From assembly GCA_018343915.1 (NCBI GenBank), contig JABRWF010000002.1:3410001-3474000 (forward strand): a stretch of DNA of 64,000 bases, in the 5' to 3' direction. The notes beneath the pieces are model-generated. The model did no database searches, was not told the origin of the DNA, and was given only the letters and a program-made list of their open reading frames with translations. Positions within the stretch are counted from its first letter, which is position 1; every line of letters starts with the position of its first letter. Below, one piece after another: positions 12,767 to 24,912 of the stretch. Position numbers and translations under genes: made by a program. The stretch is from Agroathelia rolfsii. Lineage: Eukaryota > Basidiomycota > Agaricomycetes > Amylocorticiales > Amylocorticiaceae.

Positions 12767-14427
12767 ATGGCCAAGGGTAAAAGTGCCAATCCAGCAGATG
12801 CCTTTAGTACGACATAGTACTCTTCAGTGGCGAGTGACGTTCACCTCACATACAACCCACAGGGAAGGCTCAACGTAAAAAGGAGCTTAAGAAGGCAGGC
12901 ATATGTTATTTCACTTTGATCTAATCATGTTCTTACGGTTGGTGCAGTAGAACAAGGAAAATCGGGCAAAAGCCCGTGACTTTGCACTCGTAAAGAAGGA
13001 TACTGCAGGTTTGTCGCTCAGCGCTCACGATACTGCCATGTCTTAATCCGTCCATATTACAGATATGGAGCATGAAGTCGCCCAATTAGAGGTCAAACCC
13101 GAAACCACCTCTGTTGACAAGGCTCGCTTGAAGGAGCTCAGGTCACAGCTTGAAAAAATAAACAAAAAGAAGGAGGAATACGTCGAGGAACATCCAGAAC
13201 AACGGAAACTAGTTTATCGCCAGCGACGTCGGCAAGAAGATGAAGGTGATAAAGACAAGGGAAAAGAAGCCATGACTGGCAAGAAACGGAAATTATTTGA
13301 CAAGAATGGCCTTCCGAGACACCCTGAGCGAAGTATTTACTATGATCCCGTCATGAACCCGTTTGGTGTTCCACCTCCTGGAATGCCCTACGTTGAACGA
13401 GGTATGGCACAGTTCTTGACTTGGCATCGTAGCTCAAATGGCTATACTCGCACAGGTCTGCTTCCTGGTGAAGTTGATAGTGGGGTCGAAAGCAACGAAG
13501 GTAGGTTGCCTCATGAATTAAGTGTTATCCATTTACTCACTTCCCAGCTATAGATGACAATGAGGATAGTGATGATGATATTATCATGCCCGAGGGTCCA
13601 CCTCCAAGCATTACTCGCTCTCCTGATGAAGAAGAGGTCGACAGCGACGAAGACATACCTATGCCTGACGGTCCACCACCTGGCGCGCCTCCTTGTACGT
13701 TCTAACCAAAACTGATAACAATATATCACTCATAGTTCTTATAGTGTTACCACCTCCGCCATCATCATTGCCACCTCCTCCCGCTAGTACGGTCTCCGGT
13801 CCTGTTCCACTTCCACCACCGCCACCGCCTCCGGGCTTCCCTCCTCTCAACGTGCCTATGATTGGTCTGCCACCTCCGCCTCCCGGTTTTCCTCCAATGG
13901 GAGTACCACCTCCACCTCCACCGCCTGGCTTTCCTCAAATGCCCATGCATGCTCCTCCCTTCGCCCAATCATCATTCCCTGCGCCGCCCCCACCGCCAGG
14001 GTTTTTCCCACGACGCAGAAACATCCAGGATCCGCTCGTGTCAGCGACCGTGTCTGGCCCTTCAATGTCATACGCATCGCAGCCGCCTGGACCACGACCT
14101 TCACCCTCCTCGTCGAAGGCCGTTACATCAGCCGCAACAGTCACTGCGGAGCCTGAACTCCGTGATTTCAAAAAAGAGGCGACTGCATTTGTGCCAAGCC
14201 AAATGAGAAAGAAGAAGGCACCAACAAAAGTGAACGGTGCTCCATCGGTCGATACTGGCAAAGGTGATGAACCCGGTCCGAGTCAGAAGAGGCCGGACTT
14301 ATTGGGGACGTTGAAAGATCAATTTGGAGCGAGTATTGGTCCTACTCCGGTGAAGGGAACTGGAAATGCTAAAGATCAGGACGATTATGAGAAATTCAAG
14401 GAAGGCCTCGGAGACTTGTTGGGATAA
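12767..14427 (+). CDS. WW-domain-binding protein 11 (WBP11)-type splicing factor
   Basis: Nuclear proline-rich pre-mRNA splicing factor family that binds WW domains and PP1. Six exons of about 465 aa: 12767-12806, 12864 to about 12899, 12949-13008, 13063-13500, 13554-13694, and 13745 (or 13736)-14427. The N-terminus MAKGKSANPADAF joined to RKAQRKKELKK is the family signature. A Lys/Glu-rich coiled coil follows (KINKKKEEYVEEHPEQRK), then an acidic stretch, long polyproline tracts with PPPPPPPGF repeats (about residues 230-320), and the conserved C-terminal DDYEKFKEGLGDLLG. The second intron's donor is ambiguous: a weak GT at 12906 or a GC at 12900 both keep the frame. The last intron has two in-frame acceptors nine nt apart. 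Antisense Gly/Arg-rich ORFs over the proline tract are shadows. Confidence 0.88.
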
Positions 14428-14685
14428 ATTCTATTAATGTACAGCTACTGTAATAAGACACAAATTGAATGCCGATATTCACGTATTCATGGCTCTCGTA
14501 TTCCGATCGCGACTGGTTCATAGGAAGAGGTGGAGAACCCTATACCACTGGCAATTCATGTTTGTGACTTTTGTGCCTTGCTTCCGACTCGGCTTTACTC
14601 ACAATCACCATGGAGTCATTTTCACATTCGTCCTATCTATTGATCCGGTCTGGTCCAATACGGCTTTACTTGTCCCAAGACATCC

Positions 14686-16299
14686 ATGGATATACTTACT
14701 CAGCCTGAGAGTAGCATTCTCCTAATTCCTCGTCCTTTTGAACACACTCCTGGTCGTTTATTGCTATTGCCATTGCTCCCGTCAAGAAAATCATATCCTT
14801 CGCTTCCAGCCGAAGTCTGGTCTCTAATCTTCTTCTATGCGCTTGACCTCGAACGGAAGGCATCGGAATATCGTTATGTTGGTGCAAAAGCCGAGGCTCA
14901 TGAATATGTATTCAACCCATGGGAGTTGAACTTACTTCTCATATGCAAGGGCTTTACCGTAGGTACCCATAAGTCATGAAATAAATAAACCTAGTCTATT
15001 CATCAAACAATTGTGCGCATATAGGATATCATCCTTCCTATATTCTACTCCCATGTCCATCTTCGCAAGCTAACCGCGTTGGAACGCCTCACAGCGCAAT
15101 TGTTGGCGTCTGACTCAAAATGGGATTCTCTCCGACGCTCGCCCTACTCATTCCCTGGTCGTTGGATGGTATCTCTGGATATTTCGCAGATTTCTCAATC
15201 GAAGGGGGGAAATGCCCTTGCACTGGATACATTCTTGACGCAGCTATTCTCCGTAACACCGTTTTTAGCTGCTATTACACTAGATCCTGGCTACGTCATG
15301 AGTCGACGTGCTATCATGGCGTTGGCGGACAGGAGCGAGGTAGTTCATCTTCGAGTATTGAAGGGAATAGGCTACCGCTACGCTGATAGCATCAACGAAA
15401 GCGAAGATATTTCAGTCATGGACGACCCATTTGTATATCTACTACAAAGGGCTGTAAATTTGGAAGTACTCGATGTCGTGGGGTCCGGTCTTGATCCCGA
15501 TTACGAAGTACCTCTCATGCCTCTCATAGAAAGAGAAGCTGATCTATCCAGCGAAAACTCGGTCGTATCTTCCTGTCCACCTTTGCGACTTCCCAAATTG
15601 CGTACCCTCGTCTTGTTTTCAATGCACAGGTCTCCACTTATGCTCGCCCTTCTATCCACGTCTTTGCCTTCTTTACGAAAGTTAGCCATTACACCCTATA
15701 ATGATATTCCATACCCGTTCTCGTACTCTACCCGCATGATCGAGATTCATGGAAAGGCCCTCACACAGCTATTTTTCTATACACCTAGGACTTGGCCCAC
15801 TAGACTCCACCCATCACCAGACAAGCTCATGGAATTGTGTCCCAACTTGTGGCACCTATCGCTCGAAACGCCACTCCCGAAGCTATCTCTCCCAGCAGCT
15901 GTTCTGTCGTCACCACCATCGTCATTGCCCTCGTCATCACCCCAGCCATCGACGATGTCTAGAGCGTCTATTCAATCTCCGCCTTCGCCATGGTCAATCG
16001 GAGAGTACGAAGAAATCACAACTACACCACCCCCTGTTGACCTGACTATACATACATATCCACTCCAATTCCTTTCCCTGCCCCGACCTCAGACAAATTT
16101 CCTGAGGGTTGTTGAAGACCTCCTGCCACGCCTACCTTACCTCAGGGCGGTCCGCATGCGTGACGTGCGTTGGCTTCGGCGAGGCATGACGCCTCATGCC
16201 CAGGGCGCTGGGGTTCAGGGTGAAATGCGAGAATGGCGTCGGCGTTTGGCTCGGCGGGGCGTGATGCTGGTGGATGCAGATTGGAAGGACTGTGAGTAA
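14686..16299 (+). CDS. F-box-type protein, unrelated to the tandem family
   Basis: Two exons, 14686-14958 and 15025-16299, phase 0, 515 aa. A short F-box-like motif, YPSLPAEVWSLIFFYALDLE, sits at about residues 36-55, followed by NPWELNLLLICKGF and, after the intron, DIILPIFYSHVHLRKL. Leucine-rich segments come next (LEVLDVVGSG, LRTLVLFSMH, LPSLRKLAI), with a Ser/Pro-rich insertion around residues 300-330 and a basic C-terminus ending LVDADWKDCE. F-box proteins of this layout are common single genes in Agaricomycetes; the N-terminal arrangement differs from the paralogs at 5617 and 8191, so this is not another copy. Likely an SCF adaptor; substrate unknown. Confidence 0.8.
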
Positions 16300-17466
16300 C
16301 TGCTGACGGCTATGAGTGCCCTGGATGTTGGTACGCAATGAATTGTGTACTGGATGGGGAAGTTAATTAGATATGGGGAGGTTGGCATAATCATCCCCAT
16401 TCCTGGTAGCGGGCACTGTCAATCGTTGTTGCCCTAGCCGGCTATCGATGCTGATCAATTATTTATCATGTAGTTTAGTTGTGGGGCCCTGATGCTACGG
16501 CCATAGTATTCAAGCTCATAGCAAGAATGTATCTTTCAAGAAAATTATGACGCCGACTTCCCTTACTCATGATTTTTTACACTTCATTCTCAACACTCTT
16601 AAATGCACCATATGCCTTTGTTTTTAAAACTAATTCTTTTGCATATGTGGAACAGTTAGGACTGCGGTGACTCCGGGAGTCCCGGGCCGAGCGAATACAT
16701 GACTCCGAGTTCGGGCCCCAAGCTATGGCTAACAGGACTACACTCACCGCTACAGTCACACGCTCCTCAGGCTAGTCCTTCATGTAACCTGTTTTTGTTT
16801 CAGTTGCCACTGCTATAAAAAAAAGGTCTGTTTAAGATGCATAGGATATTCCGAAACGACGAATACATGCACACTAACACTACGATTCCTCTATTCGAGC
16901 ATTGAGGTAATATTGAGGTGCCTTGTATGACTCGGACGCTTCAGTCTCAATCGTACATGTTGTAACCACTTGAGTCATTATTAATACTAGAGATTAGTAT
17001 TTGCCGTTGGCAGACATTCTAGTATATCAGCTCTTCAAGCGACCTAGCCCTAGTACTTAAGCACATTCTAGGTTCTCGTTGTTCGGACGCTCTTTGGACG
17101 ATCTTTAATGTGCTATGGGAGTGTATACACAAACAGCAGGTTAGATGCATGGTTGTTTATTGAGTTATTAAACACCCTGATTATTCAACACTAAGCCAGA
17201 ACAGACAAGATGTGTGCTTGAACGCCTCGGCTCCACCCGAATTCAGGGCCGATTATAAGCCTGGTCCGCGTTGATTCACAATCATACGAAAGCAAGTTCA
17301 AGGAGATCTCAACCCTAGCTTGATTGGTCTTAGACGCAAACTTCCTTCCCTCGCATCCTTCATCAAGGCCTCAAGTTCAGGTTATATTGACGGCTCTTCG
17401 ACCCGAACAATCACTCTGCCTAAGAGCTTGGGCATTTGAGACCTCTTACCATTAACCAGGCCCTCC
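16300..17466. other. Intergenic region, no gene seen
   Basis: About 1.2 kb of AT-rich sequence between an F-box gene and the first DUF6534 gene. Only short ORFs without motifs (for example 16759-16577 on the minus strand). Position 17280-17466 is the likely promoter and leader of the downstream gene. Confidence 0.55.
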
Positions 17467-19174
17467 ATGGCTTTACAGGTCCAAGGAATTATTGGCCCCC
17501 TTATTGCCGGCGTAGTTTTTAATGCGTTTCTCTTTGGAATCTGCATGATGCAGCTTATTGCTTATCTGAAGTCAGGATTCAAGGACCGTTTGGCTATAAA
17601 GTATGATAGTAACGCATTATGCTAATTTTGGCATTTACGGTAAAGAGCTAAGGAGCTGTGGCACTTAACAGGCTAGTAGTATACTGGGTTATAATGCTCG
17701 ACACGTTTCATACGATCAGCTTGTCCTGGATGCTTTGGGTATACGTCGTTAAAAACTTCAACAATCCGGCCATGCTCTCTATAACTCCTTGGCCATTTCC
17801 TGCCGTAGGTATAATAACAGCTTGTACGTCATTCTCATTTGGAAGGGGATTTTTAGCTGATGAACCAACTTTAAATAGGGTGAGTTTCCTCTCACGTTAC
17901 TCGGAGACACTAGCCATGAGTTTATAAATGAACTTGACAGTACTTCTGTCCCTATACAACATGTTCTTGCTTGGCGCATCAAACATTTTACTGCGTCAAA
18001 CAAAATTTTTATGTTTTTATGTTTTCTGTCGTTGGCCCAAGGAGCGTTTGGTATTGTTTCGGGATCCCTGGCAGTGTGGAAGTCTGAGTAAGTGCTACCA
18101 CTACTAGTAGTACTGGTACTTATGCTTCTCCGATTCGAATATCCATACTCTTATTTTTTCAGCATCGCGGAATTTTACAAAATAATCCCGACCGTTGATG
18201 CATGGATGGCGATATCGGTGGTTTGCGACGTCTCTATTACGTGTGTGGAATACTTGAGCAATTTATACCATTACTACAATAATTTTATTAGCTATTTTCT
18301 AGCCACGAACTTGAACAAGAGCCGCACGGGGTATCGACGTATGTATTATATGTTCTGTCCTGATAAGGTTGCAACTGACATTGAGGATGTCGATTCTTTG
18401 ACAGCTACTAACACCCTCGTCACAAAGATTATCGTGCAATCAATTGAAATTGCTGTATTCCCATTGATATCTTGTGTTAGTACCACCGATTTGCGTGGTT
18501 ATTGGTGGAATTTGTTTTATACTGACAATGAGTATCTAATATCTATCTAGGTCCTTGGCTTTGTTGCATTTGTAACTCCTACTATTTTTGCTGATTGCGG
18601 CCGCTTGCTAAATCCACATTAGTCATACCTCCAGGATACGACGTTTTATCTAGTTTTGGGCGCAGTAAGTATTGATACGGACGCCACTTTGATTATACAA
18701 GTCATTCTTACTCACCCCCCCCCCCCCGCCTATAGCCCATGGGTCGAATTTATACGTGAGTCATTAACGTCTTTAGTGAACATAATCCAGTTTAACCTTT
18801 GTACACTAGAAATACGCTCCTTTTAGTAAACCTTCCTGTTAATATCTTCAACTTCATTAGTGATAACAAAAGAACAAAGACACTAAATAGTCGCACTTGG
18901 CTTCGAAAAGATATGGGCCGTGGTATGCGTGGCACAAATATACAACTGTCCAACTTAACGGTGAGTTGAAACATTTACGCACGAATTAATAAATCTCTCG
19001 ATTCATCAATGTCTTTGTTATTTTGGCCAGTCATTCTCTACCGAACTCGAGAGCGGCACCAAACATGAGTGCATTTCTCGTCCTAAAAGTGTGGCTATGA
19101 AGTCAGTTGTACGAAAATTTGACCTTCGTGCCCTTAGAGCCCGGGATACCTCGATACGACTAGTTGGCACATAG
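17467..19174 (+). CDS. DUF6534 seven-helix membrane protein, copy A
   Basis: Multi-spanning membrane protein of the Agaricomycete DUF6534 family; biochemical role unknown, presumably a plasma-membrane receptor-like protein. Thirteen exons: 17467-17600, 17672-17823, 17879 (one nucleotide), 17941-18087, 18163-18240, 18292-18338, 18405-18475, 18551-18571, 18623-18664, 18736-18755, 18810-18825, 18880-18960, 19031-19174; 954 nt, 317 aa. Landmarks: GIIGPLIAGVVFNAFLFGIC (helix 1), LDTFHTISLSWMLWVYVV, ITPWPFP, HVLAWRIKHFT, AEFYKIIPTVDAWMA, SRTGY, KIIVQSIEIAVFP, and the C-terminal family signature MGRIYTNTLLL then TLNSRT. The frame closes only with the one-nucleotide exon. The 54-nt intron at 18826-18879 has no stop and could be retained in frame (335 aa). 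Confidence 0.85.
17879..17879 (+). other. One-nucleotide exon in DUF6534 copy A
   Basis: Sequence around the site is AATAG-G-GTGAGT. The upstream exon ends in phase 1 (GCT T, donor at 17824) and the downstream exon must be entered in phase 2 (T ACT TCT, acceptor at 17939-17940). A single G between two introns of 55 and 61 nt supplies the missing base and gives a TGT Cys codon. The same AG-G-GT arrangement recurs in the other three copies. Confidence 0.75.
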
Positions 19175-19957
19175 CTGACAATCCTGAGGCCTCATAACGA
19201 GAGCAGATCCTATAAGTTTTATTCTGTAATAAAATAATTCTATGTAGCATATTCGCATTTTGAAAGCGAATTCGTTGTTGCATTACCTTCAGCTTGAATT
19301 TCATGAAATACTAAATAGTGTACGATAGGGGTGCCATTAACTGGATATCAGTACCATTAAATTAATAAGTAGTATTTGATACTTCTACCACGCTTACGTT
19401 AATCAAAAGTAATATTTTTCATTTACCCGTGCTTAAAACTTGAATCGATCATAATTTACATGCATGTATCGGACTCCAGGCTTTGGGCCAGTTATCCTGT
19501 CCACCTTCCTCCCTACCTATACATGAACTGGTCCAAGTCTTGAATCCGAGCTCGAACAAAGTGCCAAATGGGCTGGGCATCAAACCATTCTCACATTAGC
19601 ACCTCCAAAAAAGTAAATATTAAAATTAAATACCCAGTCCATGAATTACTCCGAATCAGAACCGTGACAACGATGCAACGCACATCTAGCCTCCAGGGTC
19701 GATCATGTCTGCCGAGCTCAGTTTACATAGAAATAAATTCTCAGTCCAACTTAATGGCTCTTTGTTGACCCCACTCCAGGTTCGGAGCACATCCAGTTAC
19801 GAAAAGGACTAGCACATAGGACAACGCAATTGATAACCACATTATAGCTTTCATCTTCTTGTTTCTCTACAATTCTCCTCATTGGCAACTTTGCCTTTAC
19901 TCCGCTTTGAACTTGAATTCGGTGGTTCAAGTTGTGACAAATACCTCTCTGTGGACC
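19175..19957. other. Intergenic region between DUF6534 copies A and B
   Basis: About 780 nt of AT-rich sequence; no gene recognised. The last 150 nt (pyrimidine-rich) are probably promoter and 5' leader of copy B. The ORF that covers the start of copy B extends upstream without an ATG. Confidence 0.55.
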
Positions 19958-21673
19958 ATGTCTATGCAGATTCAACTCATAGTGGGCCCTCTAGTAGCCG
20001 GTACGGTTTTTAACGTTTTCCTATTCGGGATTTGCATAGTACAATTTGTCATATACATAACCTCGGGATTGAGGGATCGTTTGGCCACAAAGTTTGTTTT
20101 CGACTGAATTAGTAGTTCGTTTCAATAAACGGTTACTAACTCATCAACAGGCTCATCATCTATTGGGTGATTCTTCTTGACCTATTCCAGACAGCCAGTT
20201 TGACTTGGATGCTTTGGGTGTACGTTGTCGATAATTTCAACAATCCCGCCGTATTTGTCGCTTCCGCCCCTTGGCCATTTCCTCTGATTCCCATCGTCAA
20301 TGCTTGTAAGCCATTCATTCCTCATGAAAATCCCACTAACTGTAAAGCTGCCTTTGACAGGGTACGTTCCCACACTGTGCGCATCAAAGTAATCGAGATT
20401 TACACACGTCCTTCACAGCAACTCTATTCCTATACAGCATTTTCTTGCCTGGCGTGTCAAACATTTTACTTCATCGAACAAGCTCTTTATGGTTTTGTCT
20501 TTCTTGTCCTTGGCACAAGGGGCGTTGGCTATTACATCAGGGGTACTAGCCTTTTTGCAACGTGAGTAAGTATTGTATTGCTATCCAAACCTTCGTGGGC
20601 CAGACACTCATGCACTCCCCAGTATCTCAAAATCCTATAAAATTATTCCTACTGTCGTATCGTATAATGTGACCTCTATAGTTTGCGACGTCTGTATTAC
20701 GTACGTCTAACTACCCAGAACATGGATTTGGATGCTCATAGAATAATTAGGTATTTCCTCATAAGACATCTCCAAATGAGTCGTACCGGGCATCATCGTA
20801 CGGTGTATCTACTTGATTTCAATGTCGTATAAAAAACATGATATCATTTTTATAGGCACGGACAATATACTAACAAAGATAATAATCAAGTCCATCGAAA
20901 CTGCGGCAGTCCCCTTATTTTTTTGTGTGAGTATAGCAACCACTCTGTTCTTCGCAATTGCTCAAATTTAATTTTATGATTTTGTTCATCGATGGCACCA
21001 ACAATCACTCAGATAATGGACTTCATTACTTTTGTAAGTGTACTAGTAGCCGTTTTCATCGACCCATCTTTGTTTGCTAAACTCGAAATCAGACAGTACT
21101 CAAAGACACTACTATTCATTTAATTTTCGGCATTGTAAGCGTTGTCTTGAACTTCTATTCGAGCATTGTTCAAGTTCACTTTTGGGCCAATATACTAGCC
21201 TATGGCCCGGGTTTACACGTTAGTACATAATATACGTGTCGTCAAGTCGGGCTTGACTGACTATTCAGCTCTAGAAATACGCTTCTCTTGGTAAACCTTC
21301 TTGCTATTATGATTATGTCCCTGAATGATGACAAAAAGCAAAGAACCTCAACAGTCGTGCTCGGATCCGAAGAGAATTGCGTCGTGGCATGCGTGGCACG
21401 AATATAGATTTGCCCACCTTGACAGTGAGTACTAGTATAACTCAAGACCATAACATCTTTTGTCAGAACCTTACGATATGCAAGTCCCCTTACGAGCTCA
21501 GTGATCTTTCTACAAACAGACCAGACCGACATCCCTTATCTCGAGAGCGTAGTCGTGAGGCCGTGATCGCTGGTAGTGCCCATGAGGATCTTACCCGGGA
21601 ACATAAACCATATCCAGCGCAGTTAGCTGAGACTTCGACCATGCTCCGTCTCACTGATTTCTTGGATTACTAA
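19958..21673 (+). CDS. DUF6534 seven-helix membrane protein, copy B
   Basis: Tandem paralog of copy A with the same exon plan: 19958-20091, 20151-20305, 20361 (one nucleotide), 20419-20565, 20623-20700, 20751-20797, 20856-20926, 21013-21033, 21093-21134, 21199-21218, 21275-21290, 21344-21424, 21467-21673; 1020 nt, 339 aa. Landmarks: LIVGPLVAGTVFNVFLFGIC, TWMLWVYVVDNFNNP, APWPFP, PIQHFLAWRVKHFT, KIIPTV, QMSRTG, KIIIKSIETAAVP, MARVYTNTLLL, then NLNSRARIRRELRRGMRGTN. Ten of the thirteen exons have exactly the same length as in copy A. The hydrophilic, Ser/Arg-rich tail is longer than in copy A and ends RLTDFLDY. An apparent frameshift near 21335 disappears once the 53-nt intron 21291-21343 is recognised. 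Function unknown. Confidence 0.85.
20361..20361 (+). other. One-nucleotide exon in DUF6534 copy B
   Basis: TTTGACAG-G-GTACGTT. The upstream exon ends GCT T at 20305 and the downstream exon starts C AAC TCT at 20419. The single G completes a TGC Cys codon; without it the frame is lost. The flanking introns would be 55 and 57 nt. Confidence 0.75.
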
Positions 21674-22230
21674 CAGATTTGTTTTCGGTAATGATCTTTC
21701 ATGTTGAATACAATACTTGGCTAATATTACTCATACAGAACGCAATGATAATTGTATTCCTACATTTCACATTAGTTGCGTACACTTTCGGTGACCCTCG
21801 TTAATGGCACAACAACCAATGGACAATTTTGATAACGGGTGATGGTCATGAATATATATTAGTATCAGTTACACACTCAGAAAGGATGAAATTGTTGTCT
21901 AACTTATTTGAGTATTGTATAGCACTTGTCTAACGACTCCTTTTGGACAGCGTCAAAGCTTGAGGCAGTCACACAACGAATTTCATGTTGGAAAATGACA
22001 GTTAGGGTGTGAAGATTACATCACGAAGACGTATCAACAATCACAGTGATATCAAAGAATGTCCAAATATACAATAAAATAGTCAAAAAGAGGAGGCGTG
22101 GGTGGCAGAGCAGAACAACGGGGATCGTTCTCCGCATTGGCACATTGACGGAGATGGTAAGAATGGGCGTGGAGCCTTGGACAAGGGAAAAGGGTATCGC
22201 ATTACCAATATGCGGGCTCATGGCGTGCAA

Positions 22231-24162
22231 TCATCGCTTCTCGGGCCAAGATGCTTCATATGCTGACGGCTCGGCATCGTACATAGGAGGCTGATCCGTC
22301 GGTACTGCCTCGTGCTGCGACTGCTGCGTCCGTGGACCACGTATGGGACTGGTTAGGTTACTCCTGTGCTCGGGTGACGTAGTTCGTTGTTGACCCACGA
22401 GTCCAGATCCGGATGCAGTGTTTATAGGCGGAATGGCTGTAGTGTATGCGCCAACAGCGTACGGTGTCTCCGAGGAGCCCACATGGTAGCTCTCCGGTTG
22501 ATCATGAGGATTGGGGTACGCCGTGCCACCGAGGGTGTAAGATCGGTCGGACAGATGGGCAGAAGCTGCACCTGGAGATGGCATGCGTTGTGGCTGGGGG
22601 GAAGCGGCTAGGCTGGAATGATAAACGGCAGCTGGGGAAGGGCTTTGGCTGTAGGGATCATTGTATGATCCTTGACGACGTGGCGCGTCATAGGGGTTTT
22701 CGAAATTCGAATGATCTATATCATTTGGATGATGAGTACCGGGGTAAGATGAAGGTATGCGGAGCACTTACACGAGGTTCCCCCAGCAGTATGCCCATAT
22801 GGTTGACTAGGTGTTGTTATCGGCGGGCTATAAGACGTTTGAGCAACGCCATAACCTTGTGATGGTTGCCGAGCAGGAACATATCCAGTGGCTACTGCTG
22901 CGGTGTACGGGGTCGTCATGTGTGACGGCTGTCCAGGAGGCACAGTTGAGGACGACGGCATGGGCGTATGCGAGCTCTGCCCATAGGGGGCAGGCATAGG
23001 GTTTTGCGCTGGATAGTTGGGCTGATTGTAGCTTGGATATTGTGAATGTGCGTAAGTCGAACTGCTTCCCTGACGCCTCGGCTGAGGGGGGTAAGTAGGT
23101 TGGGTTGGATTGTAATACTCATCCACAGCGCGAGTGCCTGCTGGCGCTTGTACATAACCTGCATGCTGTGTCAAGTTTGTGGTCGGAGGCGTTGTCGCTG
23201 CGGTAGCGTTATCTTGGTATGGTGCATGCTCGTCATCATATATATTATCACCATCGATATGCGCGTATAGGGGTTTTGTAGGGTCATCGCGTGCCAATTC
23301 GTTGAAAGCGGGCAGGCCAACTTCGGACTGTTTCTGACGCGTTTTACGATCAGCTTCTGCCTTAACGGCATCCAACCGCATTTGCTCTTCATATCCATTG
23401 CGTTCTGCATCATTATTGAGTGGTCGACCGAAACCTGAGGGGCGACGTCTGATGCAACATCTTCCGATAGAGTAGAAACATCCACTGAAGAATAGCAATA
23501 GCCAAGCAACGAGGGTAAGCCATATGGCGCTTCCCATCGTCGCAGACCCTCCTGATACCGAGTTCATCCGCGACCGCGCAATCAAGAATAGTACGATATC
23601 AAATATAAATGCGAAAAAGGCCACAGTCGCAGCGAACCCTGATACGCATGAGGAAAAGCAAGTCATGCTCATCTCACGGACATGGGCAAGGAGGCCGAAT
23701 AGTGCTGAGATAGCCGCAAGGACGAGCGCAACAGGATGGAGGACGAGCGCATAAGTTATCCATTTGACTACGACTTCGGGGATCTTGATAGGCAAATTAT
23801 CGCCAACAAGGGAGTTGATATCTGATGCAAATTAAGTCCAAAATTTATGGCAAAGAAATCCCACGGCGCGAGAGATACCTAGCTGATAGCCTACCGATGG
23901 CTTTGAGCATGTTGTGCCATTAGAAAGCTGAAGACAATAACCCAAGGTGCCGAAAGTGACATTTCCACTGACAAAAAAACGATAAGGTGTGTGTATAGAT
24001 ATAGCATTTCTCAAGAGCTTGCCTGATATTCTCAACAGAGAGAGATGCCTTAAGGAAGTACACCGATTTAAACCATGGGACTGAGAAAGTCACTACCAAG
24101 AGCAAAATGGTTGCGACGAAGGTGACTATGAAGCCAGGCGTAGCAGGACGCATGCAGTTCAT
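22231..24162 (-). CDS. PalI/Rim9-SUR7 family membrane protein
   Basis: Plasma-membrane protein of the SUR7/PalI family; PalI/Rim9 assists the PalH/Rim21 sensor in ambient alkaline-pH signalling. Exons (minus) 24162-24023, 23967-23879, 23821-22772, 22715-22231, about 587 aa. First helix around residues 11-30 (GFIVTFVATILLLVVTFSVP), then the extracellular signature GNVTFGTLGYC..SNGTTCSKPSVGY, and three more helices between about residues 90 and 190 (VLHPVALVLAAISALFGLLA, FFAFIFDIVLFLIA, WLTLVAWLLLFFSGCFYS). The long cytoplasmic tail is rich in Pro, Gln, Tyr and Ser and contains a PPMY motif near the C-terminus, a possible Rsp5-type WW ligand. The first intron uses a GC donor (ATCAG then GCAAGC at 24022). 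The start is the first ATG before helix 1; the ORF reading further upstream begins with TTG. Confidence 0.85.
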
Positions 24163-24912
24163 GATAGATTCGAAATCGCCCAAGACTAATGATATTATAC
24201 GATTTCAACGGCCTCAGTGAGCTAAGAGATGAGGGTAAAATTAAGAGGTCAACCTCCTTGTCGTTGTCGCTGGCCTTTTAACAAGCAGGGGCCAAGAGAT
24301 CCAAGGCGATGTACCCACCTTTAGTGGCTGTGTCTCCTCCCCGCAGTGGCACAGCCATCGCGCGACGTTATTCACGGCTTCACCATCGCCGTAATAAGTT
24401 AGGCAACTTTGAAAACGATCCAGATCAATCATTTCCAATTTCTGCTAATGTTATGTTCGCATCCGGTTGACTTTCGGGCTTGTTAATTTCTCAGAGTATC
24501 GCAGTGGAACATTGTCATACAAATTTTAGCCTTAAAGTCAACATACCCGCAGTTTCCGCATCCTCAGCAGCGTTGGCATGATATTCGCAATCCCAAGATT
24601 CCATGATGATACTTACTAATACAACAGTCAAAATAACAACCCCACTTGGTCTAATATAACACTATTACACTGCTCCGATAAAATTGTAGGTCAAGTATGT
24701 TTGCTTTACACAGACGATGGATCTCATCTTATGGTCGCGTGTAAGTAAAGGCCAAGTTGTATAATTGCTGGGACGGTTTGTTAGATCTTTCCTCGAGTCT
24801 CAAGAAATGTGACATTCTTGGCCGTATACCTTCCTTGTAGTCTCAAAATTCTAACAAGTAATGAACGTACATGAATATCGCTGTGCTTGTATCGACTACT
24901 GGGGATTGCCAA
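24163..24912. other. Intergenic region, no gene seen
   Basis: 750 nt between the start of the PalI-type gene and the 3' end of the minus-strand F-box gene; both are on the minus strand. Contains the upstream region of the former and the terminator region of the latter. Short ORFs carry no motifs. Confidence 0.55.

Noticed and set aside
13659..14261. Several Gly/Arg-rich minus-strand ORFs
   Set aside because: They are the complement of the polyproline tract of the WBP11-type protein.
18714..18729. Run of about 13-14 C in DUF6534 copy A, possible assembly problem
   Set aside because: It sits in an intron just upstream of the acceptor and acts as a pyrimidine tract; the surrounding exons are intact, so length error there would not matter.
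21275..21424. Apparent 1-nt deletion and TAG stop in the penultimate coding block of DUF6534 copy B, suggesting a pseudogene
   Set aside because: All four copies have a GTAA... donor after TNTLLL and a CAAAG/AAAAG acceptor before LNSR. Removing this 50-54 nt intron restores the frame in B, and the whole gene becomes 1020 nt.
22387..23270. Plus-strand ORFs across the PalI-type tail
   Set aside because: Antisense to a low-complexity Pro/Gln/Ser coding region, without splice or motif support.
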